A stretch of 64,000 bases of DNA from Straminergon stramineum. Lineage: Eukaryota; Streptophyta; Bryopsida; Hypnales; Calliergonaceae. The first letter of the stretch is position 1, and each line of letters begins with the position of its first letter. Below, piece after piece: positions 24,101 to 37,650 of this stretch. Location of the stretch: assembly GCA_963920665.1 (NCBI GenBank), contig OY987265.1, forward strand, positions 9,615,001-9,679,000, given 5' to 3'. The notes beneath the pieces were generated by a model. It had not been told where the DNA came from. It did no database searches and worked only from the letters and a program-made list of their open reading frames with translations. The position numbers and the translations under genes are program-made.

Positions 24101-27100
24101 CTTGGATTTGGACGTCGAGTCTGACAAATGTGAGACTTTGCAGGCAAAACTCAAAGAAGAAATCAAGGCCAGTACAGATTCTTTAAAGATGCAGCTTGAG
24201 GAGGTAAATTAAGTTCTTATAGACCAATTGAATGAGAAAATGGGAAGTCGCTGTGCTGCACGCATAAATTAGAAGATGGGCTGTGTTGCACGCATAAATT
24301 AGGTTAGACTGTTATTACTCGGGTTGAATGTCATGTTAAATAGATGCAACTGTTATTACTTGGGTATGAGACTCCAGAGTGTAGCAAATCATTTATAAAC
24401 ACAATCGTCTTGTCTTTGGCAGAAGCAACATGCTCAACAACTAGCTGCAGAGAAAGCTTCCACCTATGAGATGCAGCTGGTAAGCATTTCTTTGATGTTT
24501 CAGTTGATTAGTTAGAGAACTTTATTTGTCGGACGTTCTGAAGGTTCATACGGAACTGAAGCCTTTTTGAACAAACATTGATGTGAAGGCCAAGGTTATT
24601 TAATATTCTGAAGCGGTATCATAAATGTTTTACAGACAAAGCTGCAGAAATTTACCGTCACAAAGGTGTTGGAAGTGCAAGCTGATCATGAATATGTCCG
24701 GACTAGTGTCGATAGCCTGCTTGAGGGTGAGAAGCGATGGATGGATTCTATGGTCGTCTATTTTGAAGCATTGTTATCGGAGTTGAAGGCCAGTGAAGTG
24801 CATCCAGAAATAGTGGACAAGTATGAAGAAAATCGGAGCCCTCCTCAGGAGGAAGCTCCATTGCCAGCAAGCGATGCCTCTGGACCTGTTAGTTTAGAGG
24901 GAAATTCTTTGCCAGCAGCTGTACCATCTGGAACCATTGATTCGGAGGACAATCCTTTGGAACCTTCTAGTACAGTTGATTTGGATAACAACCTTCCGCC
25001 AGCAGCTGAAACGTCTAGAACAGTTGATTTGGAGGAGAATCTTGAACCTGGGGCCGAACCGACTGCGGCAGTTGATTTGGAGGAGAATGTTTTGTCAGAA
25101 TCTGAAACCTCTAGAACAGTTGAATTGGAGGATCCACACACGAGTGAAGATCCGGTGGAGCTGGATAGGACAGTATTGTCACAAGACCAAAATGATCCTG
25201 AGTCAGTTCATGCTGAAAATTCTCTTGGTCCAAACATGTCCGTCATGGTCTCATCGGTTCAACCTGAGATCACAGCTGGAGCTCATTTAGTGGCGCAGGA
25301 CAATATCAACAGAAGTAGTGAGGTACATATCTGCAGCACGATAGTAAATTCAATTCTGGAAGTATATTATTTAGACTGTCGATACCATCCAAAATAGTCT
25401 GCTCTTTGACATTGGTTAACCCAATCAATGGCTGTAGGAGGATCCTTGTTCTGCGGTGGTGACGCTGAGCACGAGTGCTACAGATATGGTTGAAGGTGAC
25501 CGAAAAGCCCTGGCCCAAGCATTGCATGAAAAGGTGATATACTACTTCCTCAATGTTGCTCTTTTATGTAAGGATTTCATTTACTATTCTATTGATCGTT
25601 TGTTTGTGTTAATTTCTGTCTTTCAAACGAATAGTTTGAAAGACTCCGTTATTATCTGGCGTTTTGAAGGACCTCCCCAGTGCCTGCTTGTGTAGGCTTT
25701 TGTTCTAGGCTTCGGCCGTTCTCTGCTCTTTTCTCTTCATTGTCCAGCCCCTGTGGCTTGGCTGTTGTTGGCCACTTTTCAATGAAATTTTCCTTTTGTT
25801 ATTAAAAAAAATAAAAAAATAAAATGAATAGTTTGGAGAGTGAGCTTCGATGCAAAAGTAGCAGGTATGCATCCCAACAATGTTGAAACTTCAATTAGTT
25901 TCGTTCTCATTTATCTAAAGTTTCCCCGAAAAGTCGATTATTTGTGTGTATGTATGTGTTGTATGTGGAAACAAAAAGTAGATAAACGGAAAAGTAATAT
26001 TTATATAAAAATAGAAATTAAAAATAAAAGAAATAAAATAATAGCCAAAATTTTAAAGAATAAAATAACTTCTTTAAATGAGAGAAAGTCACATATAGTA
26101 TTAGCTTAAAATAAAAAATTACTGTGGGGTTCTCTTAAAGAAAAATCAAAGCATAAATGTAGATAGAGTACCATGGCGAATACCTCTAGTTGCGGTGGAG
26201 CTTGCATTGCATTGACACTTCTGTAATGAATGGTTTCATTTGCTTCAAATATGTCTATATGTATGTATATATCTATGTGTGTGTGTGATTTAAATAATAA
26301 TATTCAAATTAAATTGCAAAGCAAGATTCCCTTCCTTAAATCTAGAACCCTGTTCCTCGCCATGGGGCCTTGTATGTATGCTTTGCTTTATGCGTACTTA
26401 AATTGAATGTATGGATGACAGAGCTGATGGAACATGGGTTTTCTCTGCAAGGTCATGAAAGTATTCCTTTATTTTTTTGTTCCGCAGGTGGAAGCACTTT
26501 TACTCCTTTCGCAACAAGAAGAGAGATACTACTTGGAGTCCAAAACCATCCAAGGTCTTGAGTTTCAGATCAAAGATTTGAATGAGAAAATATCGCAGGT
26601 AGCACACCTACTGGTGCCAGATGCACATGGGTTCGTCATAGCAACAAAAATTTAACGTCTTCTAGGTTTTTGTGTCCTAGAACTTGTAGTGACTTGGACA
26701 ACCACCATCCTGTCTTTGTGAAACCGTCGGATTGACCATTTCCATACAAGCAATAGTCTTGATCTTTCATCCGTTATTTGCAGGTGACAAGCGAGAAAGT
26801 ATCAGCTTTGATGGAAGTCGCTCAGCTCCGACATGATTGCCAACGCTTGGAAGAGCGTGAAAAGTATATCATCGACCCTGTCCTTAAACTCTTAACCTGC
26901 CTAGGCCTCATGCGCAAACTAATGTACTTTACTCGATTAGGAGGCTCTTTAAAACTGACTCATTTACAGAGAAGTCGGTCATTAATCTCGCTCTAGTAAA
27001 TAACAGTATGTGGTTCAAGCTAACATATGACAGTAGATACAAGCTTCCCTCTGGAGTGTCAATATATAACCCTCTGCATGTATTTGGTATGTGCAGAGAG

Positions 27101-28424
27101 CTCATCCGCAGGTTACAGCTGCATCGCAGCACCAATGCTGGCGGGCGACTGCTGCCAGCGAGTTGGTCAGAATCCAATGTTGGACAAGAGAAATCACAGG
27201 CGGCGACTGAGAAGCAAATCATCGTAGCAAAACCCATAACCAGTGGCTATCTCAAAAGTTGGTTACGAGGACTCGATATGTCTGGTCCAGTAGGTTTGAA
27301 AGTTCCATCCGAGTCAACAAAGCAGAGCGTTGGCACCAGTGCAAGCAAAAGCACAGAAACAGAAGAGCCTGTTGATTTAGCCAAGTAAGTGGTCTATAGT
27401 TGAATTCTATGCCGCATGATTCATGGTAAGTTAGAGGATACTATTTGTGCGATTTGAAGCATTTTAACTTATGTGGGAGTGATATCTGAGAGATATAGAT
27501 CTCTGGAGAGATCTTTGGATAGAAGAACAAAATCTGTTGGGATACAATTTCGATCACTATGTAGAATTTCTCATGCAATTTCAAAGTGGGAGGTTGTAGA
27601 CCTCTATAATGACTGTAGACGACCCCTTTTTCCATTCAATGTCAGTACCCATGGGCATTTAGCCTAGTCTCTTTTATTGCAATTGCTAAATAGTCCAACC
27701 AAGTGCATGAATAGATGAGTTGCTGTTGGTGGGGGTCAGTATACGGCGCGGGATCAGATCTAAACCATTTTATTATCCTCCACCTTTTATCCTTACATCG
27801 TTGATGGCACTTAATCAAAGATGGCGTATTTTTGTCCTTTCTCGATGGCTGGTCTAAATTGTCCAAATTTGTAATTGATTCAGTTTAAGGGTGGAGAATG
27901 CTGCGCTTCAGGAGCGAGTAGCTGGCGTGCAACGTCTTACTGAATCTGCTCATCGGCTTCGGATGACACTTCTGAAAGTAATGATTTTTCTATCAATCCC
28001 TCCTTCACGCTTTGATTGATTATTTACGGAACCTTTTATTTTTGAAGAAACTTATATAACCTTGTGTTTGCAGGTCTCAAATGATTCTGAGATTGAACAA
28101 TCAGTGGAATCCTTGCATTCAGCCCTGGAGATCGTAGAGGGAGTAAGAAGGGAGTCGAATCATCTCCGCATTGCTCTCGGGTGCTCACTTCCCGTGAGTG
28201 TAACCCCCGAGTCTTTTTCTCTGAAATCAGAAGGGAGCAACCTCGATAGCAGAAAAGACCTGTCCGATTCCAGTGATGGAGAAGTGCATTCAGCAGTGGA
28301 TGTTGCTACATCTGCAGGTACTGAAATGGTGGAGCTTCTGCTTGCAGCTTGTGAGATGCAGAAGGGTGGTCTTCAACGCCAAATTGATTTTCTTGATATG
28401 CAATGTAAAGATTCTGGTTTTTGA
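21107..28424 (+). CDS. plant coiled-coil protein, 872 aa, function unknown
   Basis: Seventeen exons keep frame: 21107-21164, 21501-21597, 21991-22099, 22279-22317, 22433-22516, 22920-22981, 23320-23422, 23583-23825, 24144-24203, 24423-24479, 24636-25322, 25438-25533, 26488-26598, 26784-26863, 27097-27384, 27884-27977, 28074-28424. The start gives MENVSSNAALMRRIVHLEKE, directly leading into heptads. Most of residues 10-360 and 560-760 look like coiled coil. Recognisable blocks are TRENHNLQEELSEAY (about 70-85), ALLLLSQQEERYYLE near 568 and VTSEKVSALMEVAQL from 603. These resemble a plant family of USO1/myosin-tail-like proteins; the Arabidopsis member At1g24560 comes to mind, from memory. Residues about 370-480 form an acidic segment with repeated TVDLEEN-type units. 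No membrane segment or catalytic domain seen. Intron retention was excluded by stops. Confidence 0.85.
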
Positions 28425-30313
28425 ATGAGGGATTTCACTCATTTCAACAGTTCCTCATAGAGCATCATCACCGTCTTATAGATTAATGTTAGAAAGTGTA
28501 GCCTAGTATAAGGTGGTGTCAGAACTAGTAGAAAATTGAGCATGCAGAGCAACTGAATGTTGCTTGGGAAGCATGAGTGCATAATTTCATAAGAACGAGT
28601 CGCCTCAGCGTTCCTCGATGTCTATGTACATTTTTTTTAAATACATCCATTTTCAACAAGAACCTCAAAATGTAATGCTCTCTGTCGCCTTCTATATGTC
28701 ACTAATTGACACCATTCCGTGTTGGAACACGAAAATCTCGGGACTGACATTCAAAATAGTCTGGTGTAAAATTTTGATTGTTCAAATCCGTCGATGAGGT
28801 TTACCTCGGAGAGGGTTTACCCAGGAAGGAATACAAACACCGGATCGTCGTCGACATCGTCATCTCTACGGAAATTGAACATTTTTCAATTATAGTGTAT
28901 CCGTCAACATTTTAGTTTCGGTGGTTGTATTTTTAGAGATGGTGAGTCTCAGCCGTTGTAGCAGCGTTTTCGTCTTGTCTCCGTTGATCACTGTATTGAG
29001 CGTACAGTTATAGCCACTTATGAAATTCGTGGAGAAAAGGGATGCTCTGTTTTAGCTTACAAGATTGTGTTCAGCGGATTTAGCAAGAGATTCTTCCAAA
29101 ACTACTGAGGATTTCTGAATTAGCCACTTTGGGGAGTCTTGGAAGTGTCTTAAGGGTGCCCGTTTGTATGAGATGTATACCTTCCAGTTGGAAGAAGCGC
29201 GTGACCGTTTTTTCCCAAGGAATCAAAGATGACATGGAATTTGCTCTAGTTCGAGTGATTTTGGAACTCTTGCTTCTTTTCAAGTTGGTGTTTATGTCAC
29301 ATATTTTCCTGTTTTAGAAAACTGAGATTTAGCTTGTGGTCAGTGAATAATTTGCGGAAATCGGCAACAGACCTTATACGAAAGTTGGGTCAGAAGGCTA
29401 TGGATACTTTTGCAGGTCTCCTTGAAGATGCTGTGATCAAGATGCAACTAAAATGCGGTTCTGGACGGGACAAATCATGTGCTTATTAGTTATGTCATCA
29501 ACTATATACCGACATGCATGTGTACTATGCAAAATTTGCACTGGCTTGGATTCTTCAGCTCCTCTACTGTTAGTAGCTCTCTTCTTGTAAAATTTCTTAA
29601 CCACCTCATCAACGTTTCCCTCTGGGCTTTATACCAAGAGTTCATATTCCTCCATGGCGTATGTGTGAAACATCTGTGTAATGAGCTTGTGATGCTGCTG
29701 CCATCAGAACACATAATTGAACGAAGTGTTGTCGATCAGTCGGCAATGTTGACCACAAGGCATCGCAATTGGCAGTTGCTACCAAGCTCATGTACGAAAT
29801 TTCTGCAAACGAATCTAAGAAGAGAAAAGCAAAGACGGCCTGCGCTTGCCCACTTGTTCTTGATGAACTTCAAATTTCAATTAGACTTTGGGTGCTTTTC
29901 ACTTCATCTCCTATTTTCCACCATCATGTTATTGCTAGTAGTATCTATTTTCTGAAAACTGCGTTGCAGCCAACACAGTTTCTGCGTTTTTGGGCAGAAA
30001 ACTGCATTTCGTGTTGGGTTGATTTCATTGAAATGGACGCTGTTTTCTTTTAGTGATAGTAGAGAGAGTTTATGTGGATTGAAATGGGAAACTTTGGTCA
30101 GTGGCGGTGGTGGCAGTGAGGAAAATAAAAATAAAATTTTGTGTGTGTTTGTGTGTTTGCAAAATGTCTCTTCCTTCATCGGTGATGGGGGATTTTTAAA
30201 AAACAAGATAAAGGAAAATTAAGAATTAATAACTCTTACTCGCAACACAATCATTGACAATTGTGTGGAGCAATGTAAAGTCCTAGTAAGTAGGGATCTC
30301 AAGGGTTAGTGAG
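28425..30313. other. 3' region of the coiled-coil gene and intergenic DNA
   Basis: The first few hundred bases are probably 3' untranslated. The rest holds short open frames on both strands, none with splice support or recognisable motifs. Confidence 0.4.
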
Positions 30314-30324
30314 TGGTTGAAGTA

Positions 30325-30572
30325 GGAGGGTTGCTATTATGTGAGCATAGGAATGTGAGCCCATGAGCCTATAATACTACACACCTATGTTATATGTGTA
30401 TATACCATAGAAACTATCTATGATTATAGGCTATATATGTTACAAATACCCATATTAAAGGTGTTTATATTACATTCACCTTCTATAGTGTGTGGTATAT
30501 ATATTATAGGTACCTATAATGTAGGCTCAATGTTCACAGGCTTGTATTATGGGGCTCACATACTGGCACCAT
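30325..30572. mobile_element. R2 MULE-like MITE, copy 1 (248 bp)
   Basis: Flanked by direct TGGTTGAAGTA at 30314-30324 and 30573-30583. The left arm reads GGTTGCTATTATGTGAGC and the right arm is the complement of GGTGCCAGTATGTGAGCC. Duplications of 9-11 bp are typical of Mutator-like elements. No coding potential. Close to the copy at 38556-38802. Confidence 0.85.
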
Positions 30573-30583
30573 TGGTTGAAGTA

Positions 30584-32411
30584 GCAACCTATGTGCAAAC
30601 AAATGATAGGATATTTTAAAAACATGGGGGCTAATAATTATAATTGGGTTTAGAGTAATATAGGGTATCAAAAATGGCATTGATAGTCTTTAACGTATTA
30701 TAGAATATGGAATAATAGATCCTATTAGAAAATTACATAATGATAGCTTGTGAAAAAAAAAAAGTAATTCGTATCCCCTTATAAATAGTAGTTGTTCGTA
30801 CCTATATCCTTATTTTTTTTAACACACTACCCCCCCTCCCAAGTAGGGATGTCTCTAATTGATTTATAAGACAATAGTTTAGAAAGTGGGATTCTAATGA
30901 GAATAATTCATTCTAGTTTACCAAAAAAGAGCTTCAAAATTATGTAAGGTCAAAACTATTTGTGTACCCATTTTTGACAAGTAGACATCTATTGAAAGTG
31001 TCCCAAAGGTGCATTTAAGTCAATCCCATATTTAATTGAGATTTTTTTACTTTTGATTCTATAGATTTTAGATTTAGTATGACAAGCTATATGATGGTTT
31101 TGGTGCCCTAGGGAATTTTCACTTTGAAATTTTTTAATAATTGTATGTCTTGTTTAAATTTATTCTTTTCAAAATTAATGATTTTCAATTGCTCATAGTG
31201 CAAAAATGTTTTTTCTCAAAGAAGGTGTTTCCAACTACGCTGAATTGCCTATACATTTAACAATTATAGGTGTTTTCACTGTAGCCAACCAAATTCTCAA
31301 ATAGGCCTTGAAGAAAGCAAAATCATTAAAGACCATGAATGTGGTTAGGTAATTAAATGACAAAAATCTATTTAGAGGCTTGGCAAAGAGTTTGAAAATT
31401 ATAAAAGAGAAGATGCCATCACTTAAAAGATAAAAAGAAAAATAAATTAATGAAAGGAAGTGATAAGAAAACAAAAAGCAATTGAAAATATGCAACTTAA
31501 CTCCTAATAGACAATTATTGCCTTGAGGGAAAAAATAGATTTTGGGCAAGTTCATATGACCTCGATTTTTTGTGAAATTTTTTTAAACATTGTCATAAGA
31601 TAGAAGAATTTATTAGCTTCGCAGGAATATTATTTATATTTCAATCGGTGCATGGGAGCAAAAGTTATACCACAAGAAGCCCAAATTTCAACTTCCTGGG
31701 TAGAAAACTAAATCTACAAAAACTTGAATTAAATTTTATTTCTTATAGATTATATTTTTCTCTATATGTGAAGCTTTGATTCATTCCATTTGGATTAGTG
31801 ATATAAGAACTATGAACAATCTTGTTTTTTAGGTAATGTGAGCATCTTCTTCAAAAAATAACCTATAGGATTCATTTCTAAATGCAATTTTCATAATTTT
31901 TCAAAAAAAACTTGTTTGACAATGTTAAGTTTGCTTGTGAAAACAATCTCACTATTGGAATTATTGTTTCAATCCCATCTTTGAGATATTAAAGATTTCA
32001 TTTTTTTTATAATCTTGTACCTACTTCCACTTAACAATTTTTTGAAAAATAGAAATCAAAAGTTTTTTTTTTCAATTTCTAGACTTTCAATTCAATTCTT
32101 CAACACAAGTCTTCTAATTCAAAGTCCATAGTGAAAAAAATTCAATAGAAGGGGGTCAAAGTCATTTGAACTTGTAGGTCAATGTTCAAAAAAGAAAAAA
32201 ATTCCAACTTTGAATGCTAATATCTTCCAATTTGTTTGGTCAAACTTCATGAAATTTTTACCACTTGAGTGTAGACAAGTGAGCTAGAAGATCATGTAGT
32301 TAGATTTTTAAAAAGTTTTTTTTTGTTTCTTAGATGAATGCAGAAGAAATGGAAATTTTGAGTGATTTTTGACAAAAAGATGGCCTTGGTCCTTTATGGA
32401 TTAAATAGAAT
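30584..32411. other. intergenic DNA
   Basis: Very AT-rich, no gene. The stretch 32220-32290 shares a motif (GAAATTTTTACCAC, then AGCTAGAAGA) with the internal repeats of the TTAA element at 56434. Confidence 0.4.
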
Positions 32412-34180
32412 ATGAAGTTTCTTGCACATAGTAGAGCAAATAATGAGTATCTACTAGAATTGGAAAAAGAAAGAAGAATTTGATTATGAAAAAAGTAAAT
32501 TGCAATTGAAACTACGTTTGTATTAGATGAGCTAAACCTATTGAATGACATGCTTTTATAAAAATATCATTTGTGCAAGGATTTTAATATGAAGATTATA
32601 AATCCATACGAGATTTTTGGACATTATGATTGTAAAAGAGATGGAAGAGCTATGGAAGATGTGCAAATATTAAAATGCATAAAATGTTTCATCAAGCCAC
32701 TTAGACACTCTCATATTGAATTTTGGGATGCCAAGTTGTTTATTTGTAATTGGAAAATTCCACAATCTCGAAATAGATTTGCACTAGATATGGACAAGGT
32801 TCCTTGTGAGCTTTTATAGAAAATCAAAGTCTTTTATGGGGACATGGAGTGTATCATGAAGAAGATAGTGATGATTTAGAGGGTTTAATTGTCATTGAGC
32901 TACATAGTCACCCACAACAAATAAAGGTGAGTGCAAATAAATACATACTCAAGTAATCAACAAAAGTTGATGGAAAATAGATGCAATCTTTCTTTGAAAC
33001 ATATATAAATTGTAATGAAAAAAATGAAAATTATTTTCCAAAACTAATGTGTAAATTACACCACACTAGAGCTACCATGATAGTAGACCTTAATGTAGTC
33101 AAAGATGATTTTGAGAATAAAAGAGCAAAAAACTTCATAAATAACAATACAAATATTTTTTTTTAAATCATATTGAGCTTACACACTTTAAATGTCCCTT
33201 GGTAACGAAAGTCACGAGAAAAATGGAAAATGATAACATTGTATTTAGTCCCAAATCCTAAGTTATCATGGAATCTCATGCGTGTATGTGATATGATACA
33301 TGCAAGCTTAGGAAGCTTGAGTACTTCAACAAGGCTTGCACAAGTTCATTATGAGAAGAACAAATAAAGTGGGTACACCTAAAAGCGTCAAAGGTTGAGT
33401 TGTAGTTAATCTGAAGTCGAAGTAGTTAGTAATGAATACAAGAAAGCAAAGAAATTTGTAGAAAATGAAGAGATTTAAAATCAATTTTTTGATTTTGGCG
33501 AATTTGAGATTACAGTAGGGGTTCAAAGTTTTGGAAGTAGAATGTTTAAAAGAGCTCATAGGCAACCTTCAAAGTGAGCAATCACATTCATAAGCTCTTT
33601 GTCCCAAGGTGTCAGAAGCAAAAGAGATGGAGTTGAAATCTAATGGTTAATGCTCCAAAAACATATGCAAACTCATTAATTAATTAACTAGACACAGAAA
33701 GGCTTGTTCAAATAAATAAATAAATAAGCTAGTTAACCAACCAAAAATGAGGGCGTGTCAGAGATTTAAAGCATTCATTCATTTGAGCTTTGAAGCTTGG
33801 CACATGTACCAAAAGCATCAATTCTTCTTTGAAGAACCGCTTACAAGGGTCCCTGAAAATTTTAAATACATCATGAAGCCATTTTGGGGCTTCTTTTAGA
33901 TTGTGCTTCAAGGCACAACGTGATTTTGGGAGTATCCACCGTACAATCAAATATTCACTCAATCATAACAAACTTCCTCTCAAGAACATTGTGCAAGGAT
34001 ACAAGTTCAAAACTTTTTATCCTAATCTTCTAAACAAGACCAAAATACCTATCTATTTTGTTCTTATGAAACAAGATGAAAGCAACAACTAAGAAACATG
34101 TTTTCTTCATTTTTGCTTTAGCCCTTCGTATGGAGACATTGTATTTTAGATTGTAAAAAAGAAATGAGAGTACTCCTACA
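32412..34180 (+). pseudogene. degenerate cactin pseudogene
   Basis: Three blocks in the right order resemble cactin, a conserved nuclear spliceosome-associated protein. From 32412: MKFLAHSRANNEYLLEL, then after a frameshift WKKKEEFDYEKSKLQLKLRL. From about 32586: INPYEIF, MEDVQI, HIEFWDA, CNW, and the closing VPCELL before 32817. From about 33920: HNKLPLKNIVQGYKFKTFYP, then ETCFLHF, PSYGDIVF and EYSYK, the cactin C-terminal region. Stops, frameshifts and an unrecognisable stretch of about 1 kb separate the last two blocks. No introns are evident inside the matching blocks, so a retrocopy is likely but unproven. The final FKRYRYRR-type end is not recognisable. Confidence 0.8.
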
Positions 34181-34862
34181 AAACTATGAAGGCTTGGTAG
34201 TTTGTGGATAGTTGCATTCCACATGATTGTTTTGAAAAAAATGCTAGATGACAACCTCTTATGCATAGAAAAATCAAGAGTATGTAGTGAAGTATAAAAG
34301 ACTCAAAAATTGAATACTCAATTACATAAATAAATGAAATTAGACTTTTCATATTCCTAATTTTTATATTAGATTGATTCATACATTGCAAACACCGTGA
34401 ACCAAACCAAATTTTTAAAATTTTTCATTGTTTAGCTAGTATTCTTCATAAGAATATAGTATGTGAGCCAAACCTTCCATGCTTTTACCACTTCACAAGG
34501 GCATTAGGCCTCAATTCTTAACCAAGGTTTTTGACACCGCTTCTATTGAAGCCTCTTTCAATCATCTTTTGACACCTATGCCTCCCATACAAAAAATGCT
34601 CAAATATATGTCCTTGGCGGTCTATAATGTAGAGGTATCTTAAGAATGGCAATAATAATCTTGTATATTTACGTGCAATTATGTATAATAATCTTCCAAT
34701 TGAGACAATGGATCCTCTTCATATTTTCTTCAAAGGCTAAGAACATTGTTTTTCTACCCCTCTGTAAGGCTAAAAAATGTTATTTTGATACAAATCACTT
34801 CATTCTTCACAAGATAGACATTTGGTAAAACCTATTTTTGTCAAGATTTGTGAAAAATGTAG
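34181..34862. other. intergenic DNA
   Basis: AT-rich, nothing recognised. Confidence 0.4.
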
Positions 34863-34873
34863 TGATTGCCAAG

Positions 34874-35373
34874 CAATAACACTAGCATGTGAGTCTAGAA
34901 ATGCAAGCCTTGAACCTAGGTGTAAGTAGATCTTCTATAACTATCAAAGGTGTTTATAATATACATACTTATAATATGAGTACCCTATAACTATGGAAGG
35001 TGCTTGTAACATAGGTACCTATAATATAAGTATATCATAACCATGGAAGGTGCCTATAACATAGGTACCTAAAATATATACACCCATAATATGATTACTT
35101 AGGCACTTATTATATGAACATCCTATAACCATGGGGGGTGCCTATAACATAGGTACCTAAAGCATAGACACCCATAATATAATTAGGCACTCATTATATG
35201 AACATCTTATATCCATGGAAGGTGCTTATAACATAAGTACCTACATCATAGACACCTATAACTATAAACATCCTATAACTATGAAAAGTACCTATAATAT
35301 AGGTACCATAACATAGAAGCCTAGGCTCTTAAGCTCATGGGCTCAAGATCCTAGGCTCACATGCTAGCAACCA
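34874..35373. mobile_element. R2 MULE-like MITE, copy 3, internally expanded (500 bp)
   Basis: Flanked by TGATTGCCAAG (34863-34873) and TGATTGCAAAG (35374-35384), one mismatch in 11. The arms contain CTAGCATGTGAG and CTCACATGCTAG. The centre holds about four degenerate direct units built on CATCCTATAACCATGG, GGTGCCTATAACATAGG and TACC, which explains its double size relative to copies 1 and 2. Confidence 0.82.
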
Positions 35374-35384
35374 TGATTGCAAAG

Positions 35385-37140
35385 GGTTAACTTCCAAAGG
35401 TGTCTACATCCAAGAACTAAATGCACTTTGGTCAAACCTCATTATAGCTTTCAAAAAAAATATTTTTGATATTTGATATTAAGTAGAAGAATGAAGTGTA
35501 ACAAGTATAAATTTTACAAGATTTGAATACTCCAAAATTCAATTGATTACTGCAAATGTTAGCTCTATTTATTGCTTGATTTATTCAAGTCCGAATTATA
35601 AATGATTTTATATTTTAAATCAGTATTTTGTACCTTGAAAATGATCTCTAGATTTAAATTGCAAAATATTCTTTCTCATTCAATTATAAATTTTGATTTC
35701 TACAGAAATCCAAGATTATACTTATTTATATATATAATTTTTTTTCAATTTTCAATTTTTAATTTTTGATAAATTTATATTTATAAATTAATAATTTTAA
35801 AATAAAATAAAATAATTTGATATTTCCACCAATATATGTAAAAAAATTTGACATCTATAGGAAAAATATTCTCATAAAAGAATACAAAAATATTATAAAT
35901 CATATATATATATAGCCTAAATTAACAATAGAAAAAAATAGGGCCACAAGAGGGTTGTTTGACTTTGGCCAATAGTGCAAATAAAGGAAATTTAAAAAAT
36001 AAAAACTGAAATATTTTATGAAATAATTTTAAAGTTATAATCTTCTACTTCACTTTGAGTGACATGGAATATTTTTTTCATTTAATTTTTTTCTAAAATA
36101 TTTTTTTCTACCTATTTATGTTGTATTTGCATTGTTAGCCGGAATCAATTGACCTTCTGGAGGCTCCAATTTTTTTCTAATGGTTTGACAATTAAAATTT
36201 GACTTAAGAGTCATTGCTAAGATTTTTAGGGTATAGAAAATTAAAATAATTACTCTAAGCAATTTCACACTTTTCTTCATTGCTACTTGTATATTTTGAA
36301 ATTTTTCAAATTAAAAGGATTTCTTTGGTTACATTTGAAAATTACATATTTATAAGTTTTTCTATTTAAATTAAAATAATCACAATTTTTACAAAGCTAA
36401 TAGAGATTTTCCACATTGATAGATAACACATAGTCTCATGTAATAAAAATATAACATTGAGACATGAGTATAATCTACCTAAACTCTATATTGAGTTCAA
36501 AAATGAAATTTAACTATATCATAATGGAGTTGATTGCTTAGTGGGGTTAAAATAGGAGACCTTATTCCTAGGATTTGCATTGTGCAAAAATCTTTAAAGC
36601 CTTGTGAGTGCAATAGATAATCCCAATATATTTTCTAAATTCCATTTTTTAGGTCTATATTACAATTACTTATTTAAAAATAGTTCGTTTTTTCATCAAA
36701 AATGAGCTAAATAAGACACTAAATACTCTTTTTAGGCTCTCTTTGTACCATGTAACTCTATGCCATTACATACCAAGCAATAGTGTACATTTAAAAGTAT
36801 TGAAATATTCTCTATTGATACATAGTGGCATAAATAGTGTAGCCCTTGGATTGTGGCACAAATAGGGTCTTCCACCTTAACTCTAGAAGGGTCTTGAATA
36901 CATTTGTCTTCTTAGCATAAAATATGTTCTTTAAATACAAAGAGGTATTTGAGGGTGTTAGAAAGGTCTACTGGATCTGAATTTTTTTGAGAACCCATCA
37001 AGAATCAATGGAAATGTTGCATAAAATTTGTGATTTTTTAGAATGTTGTCTTACAATTTTTATAAAATGATGTACTTATAGAATATTTAAAAATGGTGCA
37101 ATTCCACATGTACAACACTTTCAAATGTTACTAAAGCCTT
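35385..37140. other. intergenic DNA, old repeats
   Basis: AT-rich. Parts of 35700-36550 align loosely with 46250-47536, sharing CATTGCTACTTGTA and the surrounding order. GGGGTTAA at 36543-36550 looks like the right end of another TTAA element whose left end I could not find. Confidence 0.45.
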
Positions 37141-37650
37141 AAAGGGATATTAGTCATATTAGTCACACTTGAGGAGATTTGGCCATAACTTTTGAGGAGA
37201 AGGGGGGGTAAATTTTCTTAGAATTTATGCATCTTTTCTACACTATATAAGACACCTCGGTGCAAATTTGGAAGAGAATTGGACATTGGTTTGGAATTGC
37301 TTACAAATTTTGGATTGTTTTAATTCTCCACCCCTCCCCTAAATATATATTGTTGTTTATAAGTCTAAATTTGTATAGTAAGATGCTTGTTTGGTGTTGA
37401 TTGCAACTATTTGGAATATCTTTGACTATTTTTGAATACAAAAGGTAAGTGGTGTGAGAGATTTGTTCAATAGTGACTAATGTGACTAATGTCCAAAGGG
37501 GTATTAGTCACCTAATTAGTCACAACTAAGGAAATTTGGCCACAACTTTTGAGTGCGGGGTGTGTAAATTTTCCTTAGAATTTGTGAATCTTATCTATAC
37601 TATGTAAGACACCTCGGTGCAAATTTTTGGGGCACCATTGGACACTTTTG
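37141..37650. repeat. direct repeat of about 155 bp, spacing 354 bp
   Basis: A block running from a TATTAGTCA core through GACACCTCGGTGCAAATTT to TTGGACA is present at 37141-37296 and again at about 37495-37650. Non-coding. Confidence 0.8.

Noticed and set aside
24937..25290. 117-aa ORF within the coiled-coil gene
   Set aside because: Out-of-frame shadow of exon 11.
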